Below are positions 1-11,241 of a stretch of 64,000 nucleotides of DNA, piece after piece; position 1 is the stretch's first letter, and every line of letters starts with the position of its first letter. The stretch lies in assembly GCA_001586965.3 (NCBI GenBank), contig LUCW03002616.1, forward strand, positions 15,001 through 79,000. The letters run 5' to 3'. The position numbers and the translations under genes were made by a program. The stretch is from Sphaeroforma sirkka. Its lineage: Eukaryota; Opisthokonta; Ichthyosporea; Ichthyophonida. The notes under the pieces were generated by a model, which saw nothing but the letters and a program-made list of their open reading frames with translations, made no database searches and was not told where the DNA came from.

Positions 1-3000
1 GTTGAAGATTTCTGAGGGCAATTTGAGATTATTCAAGAAACGCTTGATGGTATCGAGTGCTGCAGGCGGATCCGGGGTGGGTAGCTTCGCTTCTCTTTTG
101 AGCAGTTTTTCAGCATGATTGAGCATTTTCACAGGCACGCCCGACATGTGAGCGATCTCCTTGTACCTGACCGCCACACCACACATTCGTGCGCTGATGA
201 AGATGATAGCGGCCAGATTCTCAACTAGGTCAACCTTCAGATAACTGTGAGCGGAAAATATACAATCGTTAAATACAAAAGAGTGTGCACGGTTATATCA
301 AACATACGCGCATGCATAAATTGCATTTGTATCATTTCACAATCGACTCAATTGTCTACTTTCCAAGATCTCTACATACTGATACACAAGATGGACAAGG
401 ATATCAAAATTTTCACTTTATGTTCTAATGTGTGCGTGTTCGTGTCTACTGCTTCTAGTAAAAAGACCCAACAATGTGTTTGAATATGATACTACATACA
501 TAATATCACTATAGAAGCCAACGGACAGCGTTCAATACTACGCATACAGAGACACAAACTCAGCGGATCGTAAATCCTGTACACTTACTGTGTACCGGCA
601 ACAAGCTCTAGATTGGTTTCGCAGGTGTCATACACCTTCATGGAAAACCTCATCTTATCACACCAGCCCTTTATGATGCTCATGCCTTTCCGAAATGCTA
701 CTACATTATCATCCTCGCTTTCTCCACTCGCGTTCTTACTGTTCTTGTCCGAAGTCACCGTTCCAGAACCTGAATGCACATTACTATGCCCCACTACACT
801 ACTATCTGCACTAGTTGGATATGCTGATGTGGATTTTGTCAAATTAGTGGTTGGAGAAGATGATCTTTTTCCTTCTTTCATGGGACCGCTGCTGATATTA
901 GGTGCATTTGGGTTCTTCCCAGCTTTGCCCTCACTTTTGCTTTCAGCCTCCCTTGCGCCGGTTGGTACGGCTTGCGGTGCAACTCCAGAGGAGAGTGCAG
1001 AAGAACCTGCGGTTGTAGGAGTATGTGTACGTGTCGTGTTTTTTTCCTTGCCCACACGCACACACTTGCTAATACTATTGCCACTGCTTATATTGGAATT
1101 AGATCGCGACGCTGCCTTCGCTATATCTATAACCCCATTGCTACTAGTTGGTTCGTCTTTGGTATTCTCTCCCTTCTCGCGCTCATTCCGAATCTTTGCT
1201 TGTAGACTGGTTATGCGTTCGGCGTCCCCGTATGCTCTTTCGCGATCTCGGTCTCTGCTGTTGCCTCTTTGCGGGTCGCCGTCTCTCTTGCTATTGTAAG
1301 CTCTCTCCCGCTCCCGTACTTCTTTCTTCTCGCGGTACTCCCGAGAGTCCTTGTAATTCTTATCGTAGCCTTCCTTGCTACTATCTCTCCTATCCACGCT
1401 ATCTCTGGTAGGATCCCTGCCATCACCCGAGCTCCTACCCGCATCTTTCCTTTCAAGGCTGGTTCGGTTTTTAGAGCTACTAGACCCTCCGTCCCGCTCT
1501 CTCTCCCGATCTTTACGCCTATCGTGACTGTCACGATCTCGATCCTTTCTGTCACGGTCCTTGTACTTTGATTTACCCCTGGATCTGGACTTCTCTCTGT
1601 CTCGCTCCTTCTCCCTCTCTTTGTCCCTACCACTCAAATCTCCCACGACACTTTCTTTCCTTGTCAGGTCTCCGTTTCCTCCTTCCCTTCGATCCATGGA
1701 ATTTCTATTGGCGAAGTCCTTCCTACCAGTTTCACCACTCGCACTGTTTGATTTTCTACTTGCGTCCCCACTTTCATTAGCCCGCTTACTATTATCAGAT
1801 CCAACAAGCGATGTCTTCGTAACCACCTCCCAACTTTCACCATCCTTAACCTTTGGTGTCGCTGCTGAGGATGTCACGCTCGAGGTAGATACACACGAAT
1901 CCCCCGCAGTACTTATTACACGTGGACCGCTACTGGACTTACCCGCATCGTCCTCCCTTTTTACTTTCTCACCATTGGTATCTGACTCCCGAGGCGCACC
2001 CCCACTGCTCTTACGACCAAAGTCCGGAGCGTTATTAGCTGACGATGAACGCAGATCGCCTCTGTTGTCGCCTGTTGAATTGCTGAGAGCTTTGCTGGTA
2101 TCTGAAGCGTCTGAGGTCAAGCTGGGGATCTTCGACGAGAATGAGGAAGTCGAGAGCCTAGGTGCATCTCCCGCAGTACCGTAGGTGCTTGTGAAATGGG
2201 AAGTGGTATTTGCCTTAGGATTTCCATCTCCACTAATACTTGTCACTTTGGTAGACGCAATAGACATATTCGGCTTCGATTTTGAGTCCGATCGTATCTC
2301 CGAGCTGCTTGGGCTGCCTAACTTTACAATCTTGCGTGCCAAGCCTTCGTCTCTTTGACCGGCACTGATAGCTTCGGATACTCGCTTTTCCTGCCCTTGG
2401 CCGTCGCCTGTTTTCGCTGCTGCACTACCGCTGACACTAGAGTTCGTCGTACCCATAATTGCCTTATCACTAGTGCCAGCTGATGTACTGGTAGGTGGCT
2501 TTGCATCCATATTCTTCGAAGCACGAGTACTGCTGTCCGAGGTGCAACTATTTGAACTAGTAATGTTCATCGCTTTGACTGGTTTTGATGCCGAAGTGCT
2601 TATGTATATCGGATTACTGGTGCTGTGGCTACTAGAGTTATTGTCTTGCGGTCTATTGCTGTTGTACCCATTATTCTTGGTGTTACTACTGATCTTAGCC
2701 GGGTTTGAGTGGCTTGGAGGTACCCGAGATGTTTCAGTCGTGCCACTTTGGAATCGCACATTCGTCTATACGCAGTGGCAAACAAAATTTGAAAGGATTA
2801 GTGTTCGCGGCGCGGTTCACAAAGTGGCACTCCGTGTTACACAGAGCGTGTTGCGGCGAATGGAAGAATGAGTGTAAACATTGTTCCAAAAGAACAAAGA
2901 ATAAAGTCAAACTTTGGTTGCATGCATAACAAGGATTAAAAAACGAAGTGTATACCAGAACTATATGAGACAATTCAAAATATAGCAAACACGTTTCAAA

Positions 3001-3620
3001 GCCTTCAAACCCAAGAATAAATATAAAAGTCAACCTTGTTAGTACACATCCCAAACAAACGCAATCGGGTACAGATCCGCAGACGCATAACATACTTAAA
3101 AATGGCATACTTAGTACGACGTGCATACCAGAACTCTATAAGGTGACACAGAATATAGCATACACATTGCAAGGCCGTCAGAGACAAGATTACCTATAAG
3201 CCATTTGATGCTTTAAAATCGTACATATCCAGTTATCTATTTTCGGATTGGTTAGTACAAACAGGATCAAAATACAGCTATGTCTGGTAATTGATAAGCA
3301 TACGCTGCCACACCACTACTATTGGGATACAAATATTGAAGCCTCTTTGCTACAGATTGTGTACGCTTTAAAACGACACCATTAGTCCAAGACTGATAAA
3401 GGAGTACTAACTCTATACAGCCCGTGTTATAATGAGGGTAAGGTACCAAAAAGCAGTGCGGAACCACAAGCCCACAAATCATAACGTGAGTGTGTAACAT
3501 ATGCAGATTGAACGCCAGCTACACTGCCAGGAGGAAGAACTCAAGCTTAATATTTACTCTTCGTCATACCGTATCTGAGGGACGAGGATGGTTACTCGCT
3601 GGTTTCGGATCGTCCCCCAT
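1..3620 (-). CDS. TFIIB-type cyclin-fold protein with long disordered N-terminus (partial, runs off left edge)
   Basis: Read on the minus strand as three exons: 3620-3570 (ATG start, 17 codons, tentative), 2765-589, and 244 to beyond the window start. Both introns are GT-AG. Intron 1 (3569-2766) joins in phase 0 and intron 2 (588-245) in phase 2, so the frame stays open. The large exon begins just after an in-frame TAG, so an upstream exon is needed; no in-frame ATG lies near its start. The product is roughly 640 residues of Ser/Thr/Asn-rich sequence, with a basic Arg-Asp/Arg-Glu/Ser-Arg block about halfway (near 1640-1215). It then enters a helical domain from VVAFRKGMSIIKGWCDKMRF (about 690-630) across the last intron to AAIIFISARMCGVAVRYKEI and TIKRFLNNLKLPSEIF. 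This pattern matches the first cyclin repeat of TFIIB/TFB and the start of the second. I see no zinc ribbon. It could be a TFIIB paralogue or another cyclin-fold transcription or splicing factor. The cyclin fold is fairly sure; exon 1 is weak. Confidence 0.6.
2926..3270. repeat. Diverged tandem duplication of about 165 bp inside intron 1
   Basis: Two adjacent stretches (about 2926-3086 and 3087-3270) share order and wording. Each has CATAACA, then TAAAAA, then ATACCAGAACT, then AATATAGCA and ACACAT/ACACGT, and each ends near a TTGGTTAG/CTTGTTAG and GTACA motif. They sit in the proposed first intron of the TFIIB-like gene. No coding sense was found in them. Confidence 0.5.
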
Positions 3621-6110
3621 AATGCAAGTTATAAAATTTAAGCTTGTGTACACGTTACTTCATTCGAAAGAATAGGCAGGAGATTGAGCCAAGAGCGGGA
3701 AGTCTCTATGAAACCCGGTTTTTAAGTCTTCTCCCTGTTCTCTCTATTAGTAAATTGTCTCGATCGTGTATGTACGTCTGTGGGATAACTGCAAGGTGGC
3801 AGTATAACTTGCACAAGTATGGTCTCATACAACTTTTTTATTTTTTGTACTTTTTGTATTCTCTTGCTGTTGTAAATAACATTTCTCGCGTTGGTTATTT
3901 ATTTCGAGATTTCGAGTATCAAATCCAACAACAGTCGGTGTGTCGCCACTCGCCAGTAACCAGTGTCGGTCACTCGTCAGTCCGAAGAGACACCTTGTAC
4001 TTTTATGTATTTTTTATAGTAAAAAAACCCAATGTGCTAGTACATAGTGGTACAATTTTGTGTAAAAAAAATGGTTTAAAAAACAGTGTTTTTGCCTGCG
4101 ACACGCATAGCCCGACTGGAGGACTGGAGGGTCAGGAGTTCAGGACTCAACAGTCAGCATCAGCATTGGGCCAGTGTCAGTATGGGACTCCTAAAAAAAA
4201 ATACTAGTAGAAGTAGAGGTGCATCGGCGCTCTGGCGGTCTGGCCTCTGCTGTCTGGTGGTGTCTGCAGTCCACACTAACTTTCGAGTCTTACACACACG
4301 AGTGACACGACTGAAGGCTACTGCACTGCTTCTGAAGCCTGACAGCAGACACAGCAGCAGGCAGAGGCAAAGAGAGTAGAGTAGTAGAGAGATAAGAAGA
4401 AGAAGAAAGTAAAGCTGTAAATAAAAATACTAGTCTCTCTAATACATACATGTACCTATAATGTAGCCTAAATATTTACTAAATAGAGTAGAGGACTTGC
4501 GACAGAGGGCGATTGGGCGAACAGGAACAAAGTACAAACCGACTGTTTCAAATCCCGCATTTCCTCCTATAAATCTTATTTATTTTGTAATTTTTTTAGG
4601 GTTTATGAACAATATTGTGTGTTTACTTTTGCATTTAGAGATGTTTTTTTTTTAAATGAAAACAAACCACTTGTGAATATTAAAAGTTATTTTTAAAATT
4701 TGTTCAGACTTAGAGCCCAGACTCTCCAGAGACCAGAGTCTCCAAGACAAATACTCAATTTATATTAATACTTACTTCCACGAGCAATATTAAATAATAA
4801 AACCATTGATAGAATTGGTGCAATGGTACATAGCTCATAGTAAAATAAAATAAATAGAATTTTTAGCAACGGACGATTTGTATTATTATAGAGACACTAA
4901 AATAGTTAAAAAGTCTCGCCAGAGTCCAGAATCCAGAGTTCCTGACTCCAGACTCCAGACTCCAGGCTCCAGACTCCAGACTTCAGGTTCCAGGCTCCAG
5001 GCTCCAGCGCCCAGTCTCTCGGTACTCACGGACCCACGTCCCACGGTATCAACTTCTAAAGTCACTCCAGTCGCCACTCTCCAGTCTCCACACAAGAAGT
5101 CTCAAGGTCTCAACACAACGTCTCTCAAGTCTCAACTCTCAAACTCTCGGGCTCTCACACAACTTCACAAGTCTCAACTCTCAAGTCGACAAGTGATAGA
5201 CCGACAGCACTCGGCCACTCCCTACGGTCCCGTTACCCGTATTCTCGTAATCCCGTCACAGTGAGTTTCATCAGACTTTACTATTATTACCCTTTTTTTT
5301 ATAAAAAGTACTTTTTGAAAAGATGTACATTTTTTTTTAGGCGTTTCGGATATGCTTCTGTATTTGGTTTAGAGACACCCCTCAGCGGACCTAGCCCTCT
5401 CCCAATTGATTTTGGACTTTCAGCAATTAGGGACATGTAAAATCCGAACTTTTAATAAAATCCATTTCGTTTTTTACGTATACGTCATTCGAATATGATA
5501 GGAAATTAAAAAGGCATTTCCGCAGGGCAGTGCATATTGCAAGCAAAGAAAACGTACTGAATACATAGGATTAGGGCAATGTTGTAAGTCATTTGTCCGC
5601 CCTCCCTCAGAATTTTGGACCAACAAATGTCTGTGAACCAAATACTTGGATATTTTTTAATTTATGTTAGCTCTCTCGCGAGAGTCTCTCCGAGTCTGTA
5701 ATAACTCTGTGCACACATGATGTATGAAACTGTGCAGTGCCAGTCAGAAGTGCGGACACTCGCAATACCGGACTGTGGGTGCACTGTGCAGTCAATGCAG
5801 TGTGACCCAGGACTCCGGGAGTCCGGGACCCCTATTGTGAGAGTTGTTACTCGCGTTTCAACCCGCCCGCCCTACGCCATTTCGCCACCCTCCAGCCACT
5901 AGGCCTCCACTCTCCAGTCTTCTACCCTAAATTAACAGTGCCACGCTACTCAGCTGACGTCCGTCACGGCTATAGTACACTTAAATACCGTCGCCCACAG
6001 CCCCACACACCTTGCGCTTCAGGCCTCACACCCCTCAGGGCTCAGGCTTCAGGGCCCTCTACTACTATGCAGTAGTAGTATAATAGGCTATATTTAGTAT
6101 CCTATGTTAA
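3621..6110. other. Gene-free, cryptically simple DNA rich in CAGACTCCAG/GTCTC words
   Basis: No ORF here looks like a protein. From about 4100 to 4380 and 4910 to 5260 the sequence is built from scrambled short words such as CTCCAGA, AGTCTCAA and CAACTCTCAA. The one longer ORF (4878-5264) simply translates these words (repeated SRLQT) and is not a gene. The same style of sequence returns at 63800-63950. Confidence 0.6.
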
Positions 6111-6112
6111 CT

Positions 6113-6180
6113 GCCCCCTGCCCCCTGCCCCCTGCCCCTTGCCCCTTGCCCCCTGTCCCCTACCCCCTGTCCTCTGCTCC
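6113..6180. repeat. Degenerate heptamer array (CTGCCCC)n
   Basis: About nine to ten copies of CTGCCCC/TTGCCCC/CTGTCCC in tandem, drifting at the right end to CTGTCCTCTGCTCC. The strand bias (almost no G apart from the one per unit) is telomere-like in style. However, the array is internal and short, so I call it a minisatellite. Confidence 0.7.
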
Positions 6181-6239
6181 CTCCCCACTTACCTATTTAT
6201 AATTTACTCAATTGTTTTTTCTTAGAATTTTAGGCTAAT

Positions 6240-8760
6240 CATAGCCTGTTTCAAATAGTAGGCTATGTGAATATTTATGTATGAGCTAAAAAATTAAAAA
6301 AAATACGACAAATCAGTAAATAACCTCCTTCAATTGTCTTGTGTGTTTTATAATAATTATATTTTGGAGGATGTGGCGCTGTGTCCAAATAATATTTTCA
6401 AAAAACAAAACTCTTGTATTTGTTTTTTGTTTTTTTAAATACCCAGTAATAAACTCTAGCCAGTAGTCACTACTACAATTTATGCTTTTTTTTTTGTCAA
6501 AGATTGTTGCAATTGAGGTTTGAGGAATGAGGAGTGGAGAGTGGAGACTCTGAAGTGGAGTCTGAGTGACTGAGCAGGGCTCAAACTCCAATTTCCAAAA
6601 TCCTAAACAGGCAACATTTGATTTTTGTTTTTTTTTAAAACAATAGTCTATCAATTCAAAATCTGTTCGATTCCAGTACTGTCCCCAGAATAGTGAGAAA
6701 CTGAGAATACAGACACCAAAAATGTGGTGATGAGTGTTGAGTTTTAACCAATGATCTGTTCCTAGCCTGCTTTTTTAATAGTCAACTATAAGCCAATGAT
6801 TAATTGTTATATGACGATGAGTAACAGTCGACGTACTTTTTTAAAATAAACGACGAGGTAAAAAAAATGAATTCGGACTACACTACTACATTCTCCAGTT
6901 CTCCACACAGTCTACTGACTCTACTCTGATTCTAATTTTACATCCATAATTCACATACTGAATATACATTTTTTTTTCTACACTCTACAGTCTACAGTCT
7001 ATACTCTACACTACACTACAGTCTAAATTCACTACACTCTACAGATAGTCTACAGTCTACACTACACTACACTCTCTAAACTCTTATGTATCTACAGTTA
7101 TACAATCTACGGTACTGAGCACACTCTCTGCTGAGGCTGGGGGGGGGGTTGGTGACAACTGACAAGTGATAGCTATAAGCTATGTATTAGGTTTGTTTTT
7201 TTTAAGAATACTTTATAGAAGTTCTATACATTTTTTACAAAAAAGATGCTTCTAAATATTTTTAGTGGTCTACATACCAGGCTATGCTTTTATGTTTTTT
7301 CCTTTTCCTTGGAAGTTCTCGTTCCTGGACCTGAAAGGCTGAAACCAAGGAATGAGGTTATTGGTTGTTGTACTTTATATAATTGGGCAGTTGGGAGTCT
7401 TGGGACTGTTAATTGTTGGAGGCTGGAGTAGCTGGACCCCTGGAGTCACAGGAGTACATAGACTCATAATGATTAGTGCATAGCCTCGTGTCTTTTTATA
7501 GGAGGCTATGCCAATATGCTTATTGTGAATTGTCACGAATTGTGGATTTGTGATTGTATTTATTTATATAACAAATTTTTAAATATATATATGGGCTGCT
7601 GGAGCCTGGTGGAAGGCGGAGGCCTGGAGCGTTTTGAGTTTTGAGACGGTTTACTAAATTTCTGTAGGCAGCTGCTCAAAATTTGAAAATAATAAAATAT
7701 GTAGTAAACATTTTATATTTAGTACTCTGCAAGTCTGTGACTCTGCGTTCACTCCATCTCGTGTGAATTCCTTCTTAATTGTCCTCTCTATTGTAGGAGG
7801 TAAAACTGGAACAGTACAAAACAATACTCCATACATAGTCCATAGACTCCATACCAATTGGAGATTTGGCCCTTCAACTTGCAAGTCTGCAACTCAGTCA
7901 CTCAGTCACTCTCTCTAGTCTCTGCCACAGTCTGAACTACTGACTCTCTCTCCTCGCTGACGTGACTGCTGGGAGCCTGGGAGTGTCGGCTGGGGGAAGG
8001 GGGAGTCTGAGTCCGGGAGCTGTGAGTGGAAAGTAGGTATTTACTACAGAGTACAGCAACTACTACTGATAGTACTGGTCGACAAGATGTAAAATTGTAA
8101 AAATACAGCAGTAAAACTTTAAAAGTCAGTATTTTTATATTTATTTATTTTTTATAAAGAACCGGAAAACGTAGAGACATCATCTTTAAAAATTGATTTC
8201 CTCCGAGTTTTGGTCCAAATCGGGTTTTCTCGACGGATTTGGCCTTATCTCATCGAGCTAAAAACGGGGAGCCGGTTGAAATTTTCCTAATTGCTATACT
8301 TCAATAAAATTTTGGGCTCGGAAACTAGCCGTTTTCGTTAAATAGGCACATTTCGGCCCTAAATGGCACTCTAGACTGCCCCAAACACCTCAAACTCATC
8401 GGATTTGGAATGCCTTGATCGACTGGATCACGTGTTTCTATACGGCACCCGTGACTATAAAATTGTAAATGCTCGAGCCTGTGTCCAAAACCGCATCCGG
8501 TCCATTCACAAAGGTAGGGTCGATATCTATGGCCCCATGAAGGCGACTTTGGCCCAGGCTCCGAACTATTTTAAAAGCGTGTACAAAGTCACTTTTAAGC
8601 AAAAAATATTCAAGTATTAGTTTTCGGTACATAATCTACACCTATCACCTGAAATAGAATACAACGCCTTAGACTGAGAGAGTCAATGTTCTGTTTTAAA
8701 CTTTATCGTTTCATAGCCTTTTTCTAAATAACTTATACAAGAAGAGAAGAGAAGGCTATG
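6240..8760. repeat. Three hairpins with CATAGCCT / AGGCTATG stems
   Basis: Exact inverted pairs CATAGCCT ... AGGCTATG lie at 6240/6260, 7479/7503 and 8712/8753, and an unpaired AGGCTATG is at 7279. Loops range from about 12 to 33 bases and differ in sequence. Between them the DNA is AT-rich with CTACA/AGTCTAC-type simple sequence (6980-7080), and I see no gene. A fourth pair in reversed order is at 51685/51761. Confidence 0.5.
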
Positions 8761-10570
8761 TATTTATGATCGTTTGGTTTGCACAAATGTATTGTGTATA
8801 TAGTTCACAATGTTCAAAATTTTGTTTTGTCCCGTTCTGTTGTAAACTTCAGATCCAAGGGATTTTGTCCTGTTCTATGATCTAATTAATCGCCATTTTT
8901 TTTTTCAGAATATAAATTCAAAAAAAATATCACTTGGTTCATCTATATAGAAATACAAGGGCTCAGTCATAATAATTTTATAGTCACGGGTGCGAGTTAG
9001 ACACAATCGTTAAACTTGCATTTGTTATAATAATCATAAAATGTTCCAAGTTACGCAAAAAAAATCCAACGTCACAGCCCACAGGTTATGGGACATACTT
9101 ATACGCCCCTATTTTTTCAAATTCGTCGATTTTTTTCATTGCATTTTTGGATAGCTCGCGACCTTCAAGTGCTTTGGTACAGAAATTTTAAAAGTTTATT
9201 CTAAACCCCGAAAACCTCAGATCTCAAAACTCAAAATTTAAAATTCAAAATCTAAAACTCAAAACTCAAAATTAAAACTCAAAAAAGTGAAAACTAAAAA
9301 AATGGGTCTCTGAATTTAGGTCACTGCTAAATTTACATTCCCGCTACGACCTGATTTCTTGATTTTCTTCTCGAGAGACCCTAATTCAGAGAGGGCTATG
9401 TTAAAAAACATAAATAACCTTCTCTTCAGAGAGCCCATTATTTGTTTTGCCGGGAGCGAGCAGTTCACTAAGCGAACTATTTTGATTATTTTGAGAAAGG
9501 GAAAGGAGCAAAAGGAGGGTCATTTTATTTACCAGAAAATATGAATTTCAAATCAAATTCTCGTCAAATTTCTTCCCGCGGTCAGTCTTGTGAAAAGAAG
9601 AAAAAAAATCAAAAATACATAATTTAATGCATAATATTTACATATTATGATTGGAATATCTATTTTTTTCTGAAATCCCCAATATGTGTATTTCTTTTTG
9701 AAAATAGTATAGTAATTATGTTATGTAAAATGTAAAAGATTCTAAAATCTATAAACAAAGAATGTAAATATTTACAGTTGTAAACAGAGTCGATACAAAA
9801 TAGATACAAATATTTTACAATTTGCACTCTTCTGTTGTGATGATGAGACTATTTACAGTGTAGTATGTACTATGTAGTAGATATTGTTTACTATATGAGT
9901 GATTGAGTGATGAGTAGACTTTGTTGCTGGTTGAGTACAACAACAACAAAAATATAAATTTTTTTTGTTTATTTTATAAGGTCCCTCGAATTTCCCAAAA
10001 TTCGGTACTTACCCTCCAAATCCAAAAGTCGGCCCAAAATATTATTAAGGGTTTTGGCAAAAATCATATAATCCCAAAATTCGGTAGTAGTAGCTTTATT
10101 CTTAGGTTTACGATATAAGCAGTCTTTAGTCCTCTTCGTCCTTGTCTTTCTTATGTTCTTAGGGAAAGTCTGAACTCTAACGCTGGACGTGGACTGCTTT
10201 TATAATCCGCCGGGACCTATCTCTATCTATTCCCGAGCGAACTTGTACTACTAACATCCTAGGCTATTAGCTATAACTATAACACTCGTAGTGAGAGGGA
10301 AAGGCACGGGCCTAGAAAACCCTCTGCTACGAAGCTCTCGAACTTTCTCATGGCGTCATCGTCTATGTATATTCGTTGACACAATTTTAAGTATGACCCA
10401 TGAGAATGACACTCAAAAATCATCAGGGCCTGGTTATATACGATTAACCCTGGCTTGGGCCCTGAAATAAAAACCCAATATGAATTTCCGGAATCATGAC
10501 TCGTCATCCAAAATTCAGGGTACCGAAGAGTCTCTAAAATTCATTAGGAATAATATTATTTATTTCAAAA
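8761..10570. other. No gene seen; AT-rich DNA with an inverted word pair and a CTCAAAA repeat
   Basis: The word CACCCGTGACTATAAAATT occurs near 8444 and in reverse complement near 8985-8970. A run of CTCAAAA/CTAAAAC-type units fills about 9215-9295. Short ORFs at 8405-8620, 9359-9544 and 9921-10118 have no recognisable features. Confidence 0.5.
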
Positions 10571-11065
10571 ATGACAAGTATGTATGTTACAATGTATGAA
10601 TATATAGTATGGCTACAAAAATCGATCACAAACCTCTCTGCCCAGGTCAGTACTCTACAGGCCAATCTCAATCAAATTTTGGGACCGGCTCTAACAACCC
10701 CGAACAATGATAGGCCCATCTCCAAGGAGCCTTTGACTGATGACCAATGGAAATCAACCATACACCAAATGCTCACCAACCTCTATGCAAAAACAACCAA
10801 CCTTGAATCTAAACTCCGGGACCTTAAATCCCAAACCCGTGCACCTATAGAAAAAGACACACCCGACACTTTCCGATTTGGCTCCACAAGCCCGCCTGCT
10901 CCGCCTGCAAAACGACCGCGGTCACAGGCACCCAATAGCAGCAGTGAGCCTCCCAGCTACCGCTCACAAATGGACAAACCTACAAAACCGAGCCCTAAAA
11001 AACGCCCGACCCTCTACCAGCTTCTCAGTCCCAACCGCAGCCGCCAGTACCCGAACACCTTTTGA
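10571..11065 (+). CDS. Unidentified small ORF: coiled coil plus basic Pro/Ser-rich tail
   Basis: A 164-residue ORF. Residues about 12-38 and 65-90 show leucine heptads (for example SITNLSAQVSTLQANLNQIL), consistent with coiled coils. The C-terminal half is rich in Pro, Ser, Lys and Arg (PPAPPAKRPRSQ, TKPSPKKRPTL), as in nucleic-acid-binding proteins. Recognisable codon structure continues for about 170 bp past its stop in another frame, up to the LTR-like repeat at 11242. A coiled-coil plus basic-tail layout is seen in ORF1/Gag-like proteins of retroelements, but I recognise no family and see no partner polymerase. It may be a retroelement relic or a repeated host gene. Confidence 0.35.
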   Translation: MTSMYVTMYEYIVWLQKSITNLSAQVSTLQANLNQILGPALTTPNNDRPISKEPLTDDQWKSTIHQMLTNLYAKTTNLESKLRDLKSQTRAPIEKDTPDTFRFGSTSPPAPPAKRPRSQAPNSSSEPPSYRSQMDKPTKPSPKKRPTLYQLLSPNRSRQYPNTF

Positions 11066-11241
11066 CGAAAGTGGTGGGCCGCCCGATGCCGGACAAAACT
11101 CTTCATGAAATGGATGACATAACTCCGATATGGCTCTTCTTCCGAGCAATTTTCCCTAACGGCAAGCCCCCTTCCCAATCAGTATTTGAAAAATACTGGC
11201 ATGCCCAACCAGTCCTCAATCGCCACAACTTTCTCTGGTAT

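Noticed and set aside
613-2184. Long plus-strand ORFs opposite the TFIIB-like gene (613-1299, 1561-2184)
   Set aside because: They are mirror frames of a Ser/Arg-rich exon, with Leu/Ser-rich output, no motif and no splice context. The minus strand has the cyclin domain and matching introns.
2734-3126. Cys-rich minus-strand ORF as a possible TFIIB zinc ribbon
   Set aside because: Cysteine spacing does not fit C-x2-C-x15-17-C-x2-C, and the stretch overlaps a tandem duplication within the proposed intron.
3267-3500. Possible kinase-like fragment (DLWACGSALLFGTLP in one minus frame)
   Set aside because: Too short, with no neighbouring kinase motifs in any frame, and located in the proposed intron of the TFIIB-like gene.
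4878-5264. 128-residue ORF
   Set aside because: Made of repeated SRLQT/QLHKSQLS words from simple-sequence DNA.
6113-6180. Interstitial telomere
   Set aside because: Degenerate heptamer, too short, with no copy at a chromosome end visible in the window.
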